This document shows, piece after piece, positions 1 to 8,579 of a stretch of DNA of 64,000 nt. Both the position numbers and the translations under genes were made by a program. The notes under the pieces are model-generated. The model saw only the letters and a list, made by a program, of their open reading frames with translations, did not search any database and was not told where the DNA came from. The number at the start of each line of letters is the position of its first letter. The stretch's first letter is position 1. This DNA is from Frigoribacterium sp. SL97 (GTDB lineage Bacteria; Actinomycetota; Actinomycetes; Actinomycetales; Microbacteriaceae): positions 2,666,001 to 2,730,000 of the forward strand of contig NZ_CP113062.1 in NCBI RefSeq assembly GCF_026625765.1. The letters are read 5' to 3'.

Positions 1-955
1 AGGACTCGGACTTGCCGACCCGCCAGTAGCCCATGAAGGCGACCTGGCGCCGGTCGATGCCGACCTCGCTGACGAGGAAGCGTCGGAGCGTCTTGATCGC
101 CCCCGCCTCGCCGGCGAACCAGGCGTACAGGTCGGAGCTGACGGCGGTGCCGCGCGGATCGTCGCCCTGCGGGACGTCCCAGAGGATGTCGTGCTCGATG
201 TCGACCTCGCTCACCTCGACGCCGTGGTGCCAGGCGGTCACGTAGCGGGCGGTCCAGCGGCGGACGGCGACCACCAGGGCCTCGCCGTGACCGGACGTGG
301 CGTCTCGCCTCGGCAGCCAGTGGACGTCGACCCCGGGAGGCGCGACGAGGTCGAGCTCGTCGGCCGCGGTCGGGATCTCGATGAAGACGCACCCCCGGGC
401 GTCGACCGGCAGGGCCTCGACGATGGAGCAGATGGCCGGGGCCGCCGTCTCGTCGCCGGCCAGCAGCACGGTGCGCGCGTCACCCGGTGACCACTCGACG
501 CCGCTGCCGGTGACGCCGCTCGTCGCGTCGGGCCCGATCAGCATGAGTTCGTCACCGACGCGCGCGCGCCCGGCCCAGGCCGAGGCGGGGCCGGTGTCGC
601 CGTGGCAGACGAAGTCGACGTCGACCTCGCGCCTCTCGGGGCGGGCGGCCCGGGCCGTGTAGGTGCGGAAGGCGTTCTGCTGCTCGGGCGGCAGGGCGCG
701 CCACGAGGCGTACCAGTCGTCGGTCGGGAACGTGTCGTAGCCGGTGGCCTCGAGGGGCAGGACGACCTTGATGCGCTGGTCGAGGCCGTCGACGCCGAAG
801 TCGCCCAGGTCGTCACCGGTGAACGTGATGCGCACGAACGACGGAGCGAGCCGACGCACGGCCGCGACCCGGACGCGGTAGGGGCGGTGGGCCGGCTTCG
901 CCGGTCGTTCGACGGTGGCGGCGGACGTGGACGTGCCCGGGGACGTGATCGTCAT
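1..955 (-). CDS. Siderophore-interacting protein (3' end cut by window edge)
   Basis: Flavin-dependent ferric-siderophore reductase family, a cytoplasmic enzyme that releases iron from imported siderophores with NAD(P)H. The reading frame starts at the ATG at 955 (MTITSPGTST...) and runs to the window edge, about 318 residues. The N-terminal half has the RPYRVRVAAVRRLAPSFVRI and ITFTGDDL pattern of the FAD-binding SIP domain. The second half carries LLAGDETAAPAICSI, which matches the NAD(P)H-binding SIP C-domain, and MGYWRVGKSES near the edge matches the usual family C-terminus, so little is missing. It lies 12 bases downstream of a second SIP-type gene on the same strand and is probably co-transcribed from the iron-box promoter near 1410. 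Family assignment is firm; the siderophore is unknown. Confidence 0.9.
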   Translation of the reverse strand, partial: MTITSPGTSTSAATVERPAKPAHRPYRVRVAAVRRLAPSFVRITFTGDDLGDFGVDGLDQRIKVVLPLEATGYDTFPTDDWYASWRALPPEQQNAFRTYTARAARPERREVDVDFVCHGDTGPASAWAGRARVGDELMLIGPDATSGVTGSGVEWSPGDARTVLLAGDETAAPAICSIVEALPVDARGCVFIEIPTAADELDLVAPPGVDVHWLPRRDATSGHGEALVVAVRRWTARYVTAWHHGVEVSEVDIEHDILWDVPQGDDPRGTAVSSDLYAWFAGEAGAIKTLRRFLVSEVGIDRRQVAFMGYWRVGKSES

Positions 956-967
956 CGAGGGAGCCGG

Positions 968-1396
968 TCAGGCCGCGGCGGGGGTGCCGACGTGGAAGAG
1001 CTGGTGCAGGTCGTGCCGCAGGTCGTAGGCGAACGAGGGCGGGCCGCCGATCCAGACGACGTGGTCACCCGTCGCGACGGTCTCGGGTTCGACGTACATC
1101 TCGCCGAGCCACGCACGGACCGCCCGCTCGAGGGCCTGGCCGGGGGCGCAGGCGGTGCCGGTGCCGGGCACGCCCGAGCGGCGGTCCCGCGCGAGCCAGG
1201 TGACCGTGACGCGACCCGGCGAGGCGAGCGGCACGACGTCGGCAGCGCTCTCGACCTCGACGAACACCTGGCCCCTCGCGCAGATCGGCAGGACCGAGAG
1301 CATCTCTCGCAGGACGGGGATCGAGGTCGCGTCGGCGGCGAACAGGACGCGCAAGGCGTCGTGCGGCAGGGGCGGGTTCTGGTCTACGAAGAGCAT
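968..1396 (-). CDS. Stand-alone SIP C-terminal-domain protein
   Basis: A 142-residue protein that aligns only with the C-terminal (NAD(P)H-binding) half of siderophore-interacting proteins. VLFAADATSIPVLREML parallels LLAGDETAAPAICSIVEALP of the neighbouring full-length SIP, and VFVEVESAADVVPL parallels VFIEIPTAADELDL. The FAD-binding N-terminal domain is absent. The ATG at 1396 is chosen because AAGGGG lies just upstream; the frame extends further, but the extra codons would be read through the iron box and the -10 element. It may be a remnant of a duplicated SIP or a partner subunit; its function is an inference from the domain and the DtxR-like box. Confidence 0.78.
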   Translation of the reverse strand: MLFVDQNPPLPHDALRVLFAADATSIPVLREMLSVLPICARGQVFVEVESAADVVPLASPGRVTVTWLARDRRSGVPGTGTACAPGQALERAVRAWLGEMYVEPETVATGDHVVWIGGPPSFAYDLRHDLHQLFHVGTPAAA

Positions 1397-1408
1397 GACC
1401 CCTTCAAT

Positions 1409-1427
1409 ATAGGTAAGGCTTGCCTCA
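1409..1427. promoter_or_regulatory. DtxR/IdeR-type iron box
   Basis: A 19-base site whose core AGGTAAGGCTTGCCT (1411-1425) is a near-perfect dyad and closely matches the actinobacterial iron-box consensus TTAGGTTAGGCTAACCTAA. On the minus strand it overlaps the spacer and edge of a TATATT -10 element (1406-1411) just ahead of the SIP-domain gene. Iron-bound DtxR/IdeR would therefore block that promoter. The site sits about 20 bases upstream of the -35 of the divergent ABC operon, so it may affect both directions. Confidence 0.8.
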
Positions 1428-1448
1428 TCCGCCACACGGGTCTCTCGA

Positions 1449-1478
1449 TTGACAGCGACCTCGCTGCCGTGATGGTAA
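1449..1478 (+). promoter_or_regulatory. Predicted sigma-A promoter of the ABC transporter operon
   Basis: TTGACA at 1449-1454, an 18-base spacer and TGGTAA at 1473-1478 form a good -35 and a fair -10. The start of transcription would be near 1485, about 200 bases upstream of the first gene. The intervening leader (to 1681) shows no gene I can support. Confidence 0.45.
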
Positions 1479-1681
1479 GTTCTGACGGGTTCGGGAGTCC
1501 GTCAGCGACGCCCGGCGCAAGGGGCCGTGCCGTGTCCGACAGCAACACGGTGACGGATCGCGTGGACCGGTTCAGCAGCGACCGGGACTCCCCCGCCGAA
1601 CGACCGAGGGGCTCTCCCGCGCCCCCGGTCCCCCGTCGCCGTGGACGATCCGCCACGGCCATCCCCGGAAGGCCCCACCAG

Positions 1682-3181
1682 GTGCGCACCCTCCCCCTCT
1701 CCGCCGCCGTCGCCGCGCTGTTGCTGCTCGCGACGGGTTGCTCGTCCGCCTCGTCCCCCGACGGGTCGGGCACCCCCGACCCCGACGCGACCGTCACCGT
1801 CGGCCTCGTGCTCGAGCCGAGCGACCTCGACATCCGCACCACGGCCGGCATCGCGCTCGACCAGGTGCTGATCGACAACGTCTACCAGGGCCTCGTCGGC
1901 CGCACGCAGGACAACGAGATCCGCGACGTGTTGGCCGCGAGCCACACGGTCAGCGACGACGGCCTGACCTACACGTTCACGCTGCACGACGGCGTGACCT
2001 TCCACGACGGGGCCGCGATGACGGCCGACGACGTCGTCTGGTCGCTGTCCCAGGTCAAGGACGACGCCTCGCTCGCGAGCCATTCCGACCTCGCCGCGGT
2101 CTCGACCATCACGGCGCCCGCCGCCGACACCGTCGTGCTGACGCTCTCGCGACCCGACTCGTCCCTGCTGTTCGACCTCACCGGTCGCGCGGGCCTCGTG
2201 CTCCAGCAGTCCGCGACGAACGACCTCTCGACGACGGCGAACGGCACCGGCCCCTTCGAGCTGACGAGCTGGCGACAGGGCGACAACCTGCAGCTCGGGC
2301 GCTTCGACGACTACTGGGGCACCCCGGCGAAGGTCGCGGGCGTGACCTTCCGCTACGTGACCGACCCGTCCGCGGCGATCAACGCCTCGATCTCGGGTGA
2401 CGTCGACGTGCAGACCGCGGTCGACGCGACCCTGTCGACCCAGCTCGACGGCGTGGACGGCATCACCCTCGAGAAGGGCAAGACGACCGACAAGTACACC
2501 CTCGCGTTCAACAACGCCGTCGCCCCCTTCACCGACGCCAAGGTCCGCAAGGCCCTGCGCCTCGCGATCGACAACGATGCCCTGATCGCCGCCGTCGGCG
2601 GGTCGGCGGTGGACCAGGGGGGCCCGATCCCCGAGCTCGACCCCGGCTACGAGGACCTCACGAGCGTCGACTCCTACGACCCCGACGAGGCGAAGGGCCT
2701 GCTGGCCGAGGCCGGTCACGACGGTGACCTCTCGCTCACCCTCGAGTACCCCAACGTCTACCCGGCCGCCATCGGCGACGTGCTGACCACGCAACTCAAG
2801 GCGGTCGGCGTCACGTTGACGGTGCAGCAGGTCGACTTCAGCACCTGGCTCGACGACGTCTACGTGAACAAGGACTTCGAGCTCAGCATGGTCAACCACG
2901 CCGAGACGCACGACTTCGCGAACTGGGCGAACCCGGACTACTACTGGGGCTACGACAGCGCCCCCGTGCAACAGCTCTACGCCGAGTCGATCGCGGCGAC
3001 CGACCCGGAGGTGGCCGACGAGAAGCTCGCCGAGGCGGCGACGATCGTCTCGGACGACGCACCGGCCGAATGGCTCTACACGGCCACGACGCTGACGGCG
3101 ATCCACGACGGCGTCACCGGCTTCCCGACGAGCTCGACCACGACCCGCCTCGACCTGGCTGACCTGGCCACGACGGAGTGA
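1682..3181 (+). CDS. ABC transporter substrate-binding lipoprotein, peptide/nickel family
   Basis: Extracytoplasmic binding lipoprotein of family 5 (SBP_bac_5), 499 residues. The GTG at 1682 is chosen because the protein then opens with a short positive end, a hydrophobic stretch and the lipobox LATGC (Cys20), and GGAAGG lies at a suitable distance upstream. Family signatures include GLTYTFTLHDGVTFHDG, ADDVVWSL and NGTGPFELTSW. It overlaps the next gene by 4 bases (GTGA) and opens a complete five-gene importer. The substrate could be a peptide, nickel or another metal chelate; the iron-regulated neighbours hint at a chelate, but that is inference. Confidence 0.9.
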   Translation: MRTLPLSAAVAALLLLATGCSSASSPDGSGTPDPDATVTVGLVLEPSDLDIRTTAGIALDQVLIDNVYQGLVGRTQDNEIRDVLAASHTVSDDGLTYTFTLHDGVTFHDGAAMTADDVVWSLSQVKDDASLASHSDLAAVSTITAPAADTVVLTLSRPDSSLLFDLTGRAGLVLQQSATNDLSTTANGTGPFELTSWRQGDNLQLGRFDDYWGTPAKVAGVTFRYVTDPSAAINASISGDVDVQTAVDATLSTQLDGVDGITLEKGKTTDKYTLAFNNAVAPFTDAKVRKALRLAIDNDALIAAVGGSAVDQGGPIPELDPGYEDLTSVDSYDPDEAKGLLAEAGHDGDLSLTLEYPNVYPAAIGDVLTTQLKAVGVTLTVQQVDFSTWLDDVYVNKDFELSMVNHAETHDFANWANPDYYWGYDSAPVQQLYAESIAATDPEVADEKLAEAATIVSDDAPAEWLYTATTLTAIHDGVTGFPTSSTTTRLDLADLATTE

Positions 3182-4131
3182 CCCGCTTCGTCGTCGGCCG
3201 CCTGCTCCTCTTCGTCGGGGGGCTAGCCGTCGCCAGCGTGCTGATCTTCGCGACGCTGCGGTTGCTGCCGGGCGACGTCGCCCAGGCGATCGCCGGCACG
3301 ACCGGCTCACCCGAGCAGGTCGCCGCCCTCCGTCAGCAGCTCGGCCTCGATCGTCCCGTCGTCGTGCAGTACCTCGACTGGGCCGGCGGGCTGCTGAGGC
3401 TCGACCTGGGCGAATCGCTCGTCACGGGGACGCCGGTGGTCGACGAGGTGCTCGACAAGCTGGCCGTCACCCTGCCGCTCGCGGGGCTGTCCCTGGTCTT
3501 CGGATTGCTGATCGGCATCCCGCTCGGCGTGACGAGCGCGCTCCGCCGTGGCCGCGCCTCCGGGGTCGTCCTCGGCACCGGGGCCCAGCTGCTCGCGGCC
3601 GTGCCGGTCGTCTGGGCGGGCATGCTGCTGATCGGCGTCTTCGCCGTGACGCTGCGGTTGCTGCCGACGCAGGGGTTCCCGGCCGACGGCTGGAGCGAGC
3701 CCGGGCGGGCCTTGCGCTCGCTCGTGCTGCCGGCCCTCACCATCGGCATCGTCGAGGGGGCCGTGTTGTTGCGCTTCACCCGGTCGGCGGCGCTCGGGGC
3801 CCTGGACCAGGACTACGTGCGGACGGCCGCCGCCAACGGCATGACCCGGTCGCGCGCCCTCGTGCGACACGGGCTGCCCAACGTGATGCTCAGCATCGTG
3901 TCGATCCTCGGCCTGCAGGTGGCCGGCCTGATCGTGTCGGCCGTCGTCGTCGAGCAGTTGTTCACGCTGCCCGGGCTCGGCCGCATGCTGGTGACCGACG
4001 TCGGCCGCCGCGACCTGACCAAGGTGCAGGGTGAACTGATGACGCTGACCACGCTCGTGCTGTTCATCGGCCTCGTGATCGACGTCGTGCACCGGCGGCT
4101 CGACCCGCGCCTCCGCGAGGGCGACCGATGA
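3178..4131 (+). CDS. ABC transporter permease, DppB type
   Basis: Inner-membrane permease of the dipeptide/oligopeptide/nickel importer family, 317 residues with about six hydrophobic segments. The N-terminal pattern LLPGDVAQAIAG and the cytoplasmic EAA-type loop around residues 215-240 (YVRTAAANGMTRSRALVRHG) are typical of the first permease of such systems. The GTG start at 3178 overlaps the stop of the binding protein, and the gene overlaps the second permease by 4 bases, so translation is coupled. Confidence 0.92.
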   Translation: MTRFVVGRLLLFVGGLAVASVLIFATLRLLPGDVAQAIAGTTGSPEQVAALRQQLGLDRPVVVQYLDWAGGLLRLDLGESLVTGTPVVDEVLDKLAVTLPLAGLSLVFGLLIGIPLGVTSALRRGRASGVVLGTGAQLLAAVPVVWAGMLLIGVFAVTLRLLPTQGFPADGWSEPGRALRSLVLPALTIGIVEGAVLLRFTRSAALGALDQDYVRTAAANGMTRSRALVRHGLPNVMLSIVSILGLQVAGLIVSAVVVEQLFTLPGLGRMLVTDVGRRDLTKVQGELMTLTTLVLFIGLVIDVVHRRLDPRLREGDR

Positions 4132-5081
4132 GGCGCGGCGCGTTCGTCCGCGAGCTGCTGCGTCGACCGCAGGGCGCGTTCGGCGCCGGCTGGCTGACCC
4201 TGATCGTCCTGTCCGCCGTGGTCAGCCGGTTCTGGACCCCGCTCGACCCCTTCGACACCGACCCCTACTCGGCCTGGCTGACGCCCTCGCTCGGTCACCC
4301 CTTCGGCACCGACTCGATCGGCCGCGACATCTTCAGCTACGTCGTCGCGGCGACGGGCACGACGGTCGTGGTCGCCGTCGCCTCGGGCGTGGTCGCCACC
4401 GTGGTGGGGGTGGGGCTGGCCGCCCTCGGCTCGTTGACGTCCCGCTGGGTGCGCGAGTCGGTCGCCGTGCTGATCGACGTGCTCGTGGCGTTCCCGACGC
4501 TCCTGATCGCCATGGCCCTCGCCGCGGCGTTCGGCGGGTCCCTCACCGTGGTGGTCGTCGCCGTGGGGATCGGCTACGGCGTGACGATCGCCCGGGTCAG
4601 CCGGTCCGAGATCCGTCAGGTGGCGCGGACCGACTACGTGCTCGCCGCCCGGGCGAACGGGCTCGGCAGCGGGGCCGTGCTGCGTCGCCACGTGCTGCCG
4701 AACATCGCGCCCGTCTTCGTCGTCCAGCTCTCGCTGTCGATGGCCACGAGCGTGCTCGCCGAGGCCGGACTGTCGTTCCTCGGCTACGGCGCCCCGGCCG
4801 ACACCGCCTCGTGGGGGCGTCTGCTGAGCGACCTGCAGAAGTTCATCGGCGTGCACCCGGGGTCGGTCGTCTGGCCCGGGCTCGCCATCACGCTGACCGT
4901 CCTGGCACTCAACCTGCTGGGCGACGCCGTGCGCGACGCCTCCGACCCCCGGCTGCGGTCCCGGCGGACGGGACGTGGCACCCCGGGCTCCCCCACGACA
5001 CCGGCTCCGTCCACCTCTCGCCCGCGAGCCACCGCCCCGAGCGCCGCAGGCACCTCGACCACCCCGGGGGTCGTCTCGTGA
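4128..5081 (+). CDS. ABC transporter permease, DppC type
   Basis: Second permease of the importer, 317 residues. HPFGTDSIGRDIFSYVV near residue 60 is the family hallmark, and YVLAARANGLGSGAVLRRHV near residue 165 is the EAA loop that contacts the ATPases. The C-terminal 30 or so residues (rich in Arg, Pro, Ser and Thr) form an unusual disordered tail. Start ATG at 4128 overlaps the previous stop (ATGA) and the end overlaps the following GTG. Confidence 0.92.
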   Translation: MRRGAFVRELLRRPQGAFGAGWLTLIVLSAVVSRFWTPLDPFDTDPYSAWLTPSLGHPFGTDSIGRDIFSYVVAATGTTVVVAVASGVVATVVGVGLAALGSLTSRWVRESVAVLIDVLVAFPTLLIAMALAAAFGGSLTVVVVAVGIGYGVTIARVSRSEIRQVARTDYVLAARANGLGSGAVLRRHVLPNIAPVFVVQLSLSMATSVLAEAGLSFLGYGAPADTASWGRLLSDLQKFIGVHPGSVVWPGLAITLTVLALNLLGDAVRDASDPRLRSRRTGRGTPGSPTTPAPSTSRPRATAPSAAGTSTTPGVVS

Positions 5082-5857
5082 GCCTGGTGATCGACGACCT
5101 CACCGTGACCGTCGGCGGCCGCCGCGTCGTCGACGGCCTCTCGCTCGACGTGCCCGACGGTGCGCGGGTCGGACTGATCGGCGAGTCCGGTTCGGGCAAG
5201 TCGATGACGACGCTGGCCGTGCTCGGCCTCCTGCCCGACGGCGCCCGCGCGACGGGCAGCATCCGGCTCGACGGACGCGAACTGCTCGGGGCGTCGGAGC
5301 GCGACCTGGCCGGCCTGCGCGGCCGCGTCGTCGGCACGGTCTTCCAGGACCCCCGCACGGCCCTCGACCCCGTCGTGACCGTCGGGCGACAGATCGTCGA
5401 GCCCCTCCGCCTGCACGGCCGCGTCGGTCGCCGGGACGCCCGCTCGCGAGCGGTGGCCGCGGCCGCCGAGGTCGGCCTGCCCGACCCCGAGACCGTCGTG
5501 GACCTCTACCCGCACCAGCTCTCGGGCGGTCAGCGGCAGCGCGTCGGCATCGCCATGGCGCTGATCAACCGGCCGGGGCTCGTCCTCGCCGACGAGCCGA
5601 CCACCGCGCTGGACGTCACCACGCAGGCCGAGGTGCTCGCGCTCTTCCAGCGCCTGGTCGACGAGCAGCGGACGTCGCTGCTCTTCGTCACGCACGACCT
5701 CGCCGTGCTCTCGCGCATCACCGACCACGCGGCGGTGCTGTCGCACGGGCGCGTCGTCGAGCGGGGCCCCGTCGAGCAGCTGCTGCACCGCCCCGAGCAC
5801 GAGGTCACCCGCGGGCTCGTCGAGGCCACGAGAGCGACGACCTGGAGGTCCTCGTGA
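5078..5857 (+). CDS. ABC transporter ATP-binding protein, DppD type
   Basis: First ATPase of the importer, 259 residues. It shows Walker A GESGSGKS near residue 30, the Q-loop VFQDPRTALDP, signature LSGGQRQRVGIAMAL and Walker B LVLADEPTTALD, followed by the switch His in FVTHDLAVL. The GTG start (5078) overlaps the upstream stop by 4 bases. It is shorter at the C-terminus than most DppD proteins (about 320 residues) and lacks the usual Cys-containing tail. Confidence 0.9.
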   Translation: MSLVIDDLTVTVGGRRVVDGLSLDVPDGARVGLIGESGSGKSMTTLAVLGLLPDGARATGSIRLDGRELLGASERDLAGLRGRVVGTVFQDPRTALDPVVTVGRQIVEPLRLHGRVGRRDARSRAVAAAAEVGLPDPETVVDLYPHQLSGGQRQRVGIAMALINRPGLVLADEPTTALDVTTQAEVLALFQRLVDEQRTSLLFVTHDLAVLSRITDHAAVLSHGRVVERGPVEQLLHRPEHEVTRGLVEATRATTWRSS

Positions 5858-6660
5858 GCGACCCGACCACCGCACCCGCGCCTCCTCTGCTCGTCGCCCG
5901 GGGCCTCACTCGCACCTTCACCCTGCCGCGCCGTTCGCCCTTCCGACCGGGCCCGGTGCGCCACGCTCTGGTCGACGCCGACCTCGAGGTCGCCGCCGGC
6001 GAGAGCGTCGCGCTGATCGGTGAGTCCGGCTCGGGCAAGTCCACGCTGGTGCGCCTGCTGCTGGCCCTCGACAGGGCGACGTCCGGCACGGTGACCTTCG
6101 ACGGGCGCACGGTCGCCCCCGACCGCGCCTCGCGCCTGCGCTGGCTGCGGCGCCAGACGGGCATCGTCCTGCAGGACCCCTACGCCTCGCTGGACCCCCG
6201 CATGCGCGTGGGCGACACCGTGGCCGAGCCGCTGCGCGCCCTACGCGTCGAGGGCGACCACGACCGCCTGGTCGCAGAGATGCTCGAACGGGTTGGCCTC
6301 TCGGCGCACGACGCCGAGGCCTGGCCCCACGAGTTCAGCGGGGGCCAACGGCAGCGCATCGCCCTGGCCCGGGCCCTCGTGCACGGGCCGCGGCTGCTGA
6401 TCGGCGACGAGCCCATGAGTGCGCTCGACGTCACCGTGCGGGCGCAGATCCTCGAGCTGCTGCGCGAGCTGCGCGACGAACGCGGGCTGTCGCTGCTGCT
6501 CGTGTCGCACGACATCGGACTCGTGCAGCACCTCGCCGACCGGGTCGCCGTGCTGCGAGACGGTCACATCGTCGAGCAGGGCCTCACCGACGACGTGCTG
6601 CGTCGACCGCGGCACGACTACACGCGGACGCTGGTCGACTCGGTGCCGACGCTCGACTGA
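5854..6660 (+). CDS. ABC transporter ATP-binding protein, DppF type
   Basis: Second ATPase of the importer, 268 residues. Walker A GESGSGKST, Q-loop VLQDPYASLDPRMRVGDTV, signature FSGGQRQRIALARAL and Walker B LIGDEPMSALD are all present. GTG at 5854 has GGAGG six bases upstream and overlaps the preceding stop. The first codons contain one copy of the CCGCGCCTCCT word (ACCCGCGCCTCCT, 5874-5886). The gene ends the operon; 30 bases further lies the stop of the convergent amidase gene. Confidence 0.92.
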   Translation: MSDPTTAPAPPLLVARGLTRTFTLPRRSPFRPGPVRHALVDADLEVAAGESVALIGESGSGKSTLVRLLLALDRATSGTVTFDGRTVAPDRASRLRWLRRQTGIVLQDPYASLDPRMRVGDTVAEPLRALRVEGDHDRLVAEMLERVGLSAHDAEAWPHEFSGGQRQRIALARALVHGPRLLIGDEPMSALDVTVRAQILELLRELRDERGLSLLLVSHDIGLVQHLADRVAVLRDGHIVEQGLTDDVLRRPRHDYTRTLVDSVPTLD

Positions 6661-6690
6661 GCCCCGGCTCGTCAGCGGTGCCCACGCGGC

Positions 6691-8115
6691 TCACCACATC
6701 GGCGGGTGCCGACGCTGCCACCGCAGCCGCCGCTCGAGCTGGGCGCCGAGCGCGAGCAGGACGTCCTCGCGCCCCGGTCGCCCGATCAGCTGCACGCCCG
6801 CGGGCACGCCGTCGACCTCGCCCACCGGGAGGCTGATCGCCGGCAGCCCGGCCACGTTGACGAACGACGTGAACGGCGAGTACAGGCACTGCTGCTCGAA
6901 GTTGCGTTCGGCGTCCTCGGCGTCGTACCAGCCGAGCGGGCGCGGCAGCATCGCCAGGGTCGGCGTCAGGACGGCGTCGAAGGCCGAGAACCGCTCGACG
7001 ACGACTCGTTCGAACGCCGCGAGCCCGACGAGCGCCGCCGACAGCTCTCGCGCCGTGACGCGTCGCCCCTGTTCGACCAGCCACCGGGTGACGGGCTCGA
7101 GCAGCGCCAGGTCGGCCTCGGTCTCGGCCGGGATGCCCGCCGCCCCCGCCTGCCAGATCGTGCGGAACAACGCCGGGTAGTCGGACGCCGGCAGGGTGGT
7201 CTCGTCCACGCCGTGCCCCATCGTCGTGAGCAGGTCGGCGGTCTCGCCGAGGACGCCCAGGAGGCGCGGGTCGACCCGGACGTCGAACGCGTCGTCCCAC
7301 GGGCTCGTCGTCATGACGGCGACCTGGAAGCGTCCCTCACCCCGCACGGCCGTGCCGAGGTAGGCGCCGTCGGGTGACGGAGGTGCCCAGAGGGCCTGGT
7401 GGTGCCGCGGTTCGCGCCCGTCGGGCGACACCATCGCGTCGAGCAGCAGGGCGGCGTCGGCCACCGACCGGGCCAGGGCCCCGCCGACCGGCAGGCCCGC
7501 GAGGCTCGTCAGACCCGACTGCGCCGGCACGCGTCCCCGGGAGGGCTTGAGTCCGACGAGGCCCGTGGCGGCGGCCGGGATGCGGATGCTGCCCCCGCCG
7601 TCGGACCCGGGTGCGAACGGCAACAACCCCGCGGCGACGGCGGCCGCGGCGCCGCCGCTCGACCCGCCCGCGCCCGTCTCGGGCGCCCACGGGTTGCGCG
7701 TCGGAGGGCCCACGAGCGTCTCGGTGTACGCGGTCAACCCGTACTCGGGCGTGGCCGTCTTGCCCACGCTGATCGCGCCGGCCTCGTCGAGCGCCTCGGT
7801 GATCTCGGCCGACGTCTCGGGCACCCGGCCCCTGCTGAGGCGTGAGCCCGACCAGGTCGGCACGCCCGCGCGGTCGCTCAGGTCCTTGTCGGCCAGCGGC
7901 AGCCCCCAGAGCGGCGCGACCGAGGGGCCTCCGGCGGCCAGGGCGTCGGCCCGCGCGAGGGCGGCCTCGCCGGTCACCGTCACGAACGCGCCGACGTCGC
8001 CGTCGAGGCGGGCGATGCGCTCCAGGTAGTGGGTGGTCAGCTCACGGGGCGAGACCTCGCCGCGACGCAGCCAGTCCCACTGCTCGTGGGCGCTCAGGTG
8101 GTGGAGTTCGAACAC
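6691..8115 (-). CDS. Amidase signature family enzyme
   Basis: Ser-cisSer-Lys amidohydrolase of 474 residues, the usual family length. Lys77 lies in PLADKDL, the cis-Ser in GAGGSSGGAAAA (about residue 152) and the nucleophilic Ser176 in GSDGGGSIRIPAA. GatA-type partners (gatB/gatC) are not nearby, so it is probably a free amidase acting on small amides or esters rather than the tRNA amidotransferase subunit. It is monocistronic and convergent with the ABC operon. The substrate is unknown. Confidence 0.9.
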   Translation of the reverse strand: MFELHHLSAHEQWDWLRRGEVSPRELTTHYLERIARLDGDVGAFVTVTGEAALARADALAAGGPSVAPLWGLPLADKDLSDRAGVPTWSGSRLSRGRVPETSAEITEALDEAGAISVGKTATPEYGLTAYTETLVGPPTRNPWAPETGAGGSSGGAAAAVAAGLLPFAPGSDGGGSIRIPAAATGLVGLKPSRGRVPAQSGLTSLAGLPVGGALARSVADAALLLDAMVSPDGREPRHHQALWAPPSPDGAYLGTAVRGEGRFQVAVMTTSPWDDAFDVRVDPRLLGVLGETADLLTTMGHGVDETTLPASDYPALFRTIWQAGAAGIPAETEADLALLEPVTRWLVEQGRRVTARELSAALVGLAAFERVVVERFSAFDAVLTPTLAMLPRPLGWYDAEDAERNFEQQCLYSPFTSFVNVAGLPAISLPVGEVDGVPAGVQLIGRPGREDVLLALGAQLERRLRWQRRHPPMW

Positions 8116-8236
8116 CCGTCGAGCCTAGGCCGCGGCTCCGGCCACGGATCTCGCTTTCTGGTACATTTGTCCCATTCGTGCTCCCCCGGCCGCAGGTCGC
8201 CTCCGGGACCGTCGCACGTCTCGACAGGACACCGTC

Positions 8237-8575
8237 ATGGGTTACCTCTTCCTCGCGCTCGCCATCGTCGGCGAGGTCTTCGCCACGAGCTTCCTCAAGG
8301 TCACCAGCGGCCCCGACGCCAAGTGGTGGCAGTACGCGGCGGTCGTGGTCGGCTACGTCTTCGCGTTCGCGATGCTCTCGCAGTCGCTGAGCAAGGGCGT
8401 GCCGCTCGGCATCGCCTACGCGATCTGGGCCGGCGTCGGCGTCGTCCTCGTCGCCCTCATCAGCTGGATCTTCTTCAAGGAGCCCCTGACCCTCGTCCAG
8501 CTCGGCGGCATCGTCCTCGTCATCGGCGGCGTCACCATGCTCGAGCTCGGCGGTCGCCACGAGGCCGCGGCCTGA
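8237..8575 (+). CDS. Small multidrug resistance (SMR) efflux protein
   Basis: A 112-residue, four-helix membrane protein of the EmrE/QacC family that exports cationic compounds in exchange for protons. Glu13 in the first helix (LAIVGEVFATSFLK) corresponds to EmrE Glu14, and LGIAYAIWAGVGVV in helix 3 is the family signature. It is followed after 4 bases by a TetR regulator, so the pair probably forms an operon in which the regulator controls its own efflux gene. Confidence 0.93.
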   Translation: MGYLFLALAIVGEVFATSFLKVTSGPDAKWWQYAAVVVGYVFAFAMLSQSLSKGVPLGIAYAIWAGVGVVLVALISWIFFKEPLTLVQLGGIVLVIGGVTMLELGGRHEAAA

Positions 8576-8579
8576 CCCC

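Noticed and set aside
602..1681. Upstream extension of the binding-protein frame
   Set aside because: It would run antisense through both SIP-type genes and place the lipobox in the middle of the protein; GTG 1682 gives a proper signal peptide.
6661..6690. Terminator between the ABC operon and the amidase gene
   Set aside because: The 30-base gap contains no convincing stem.
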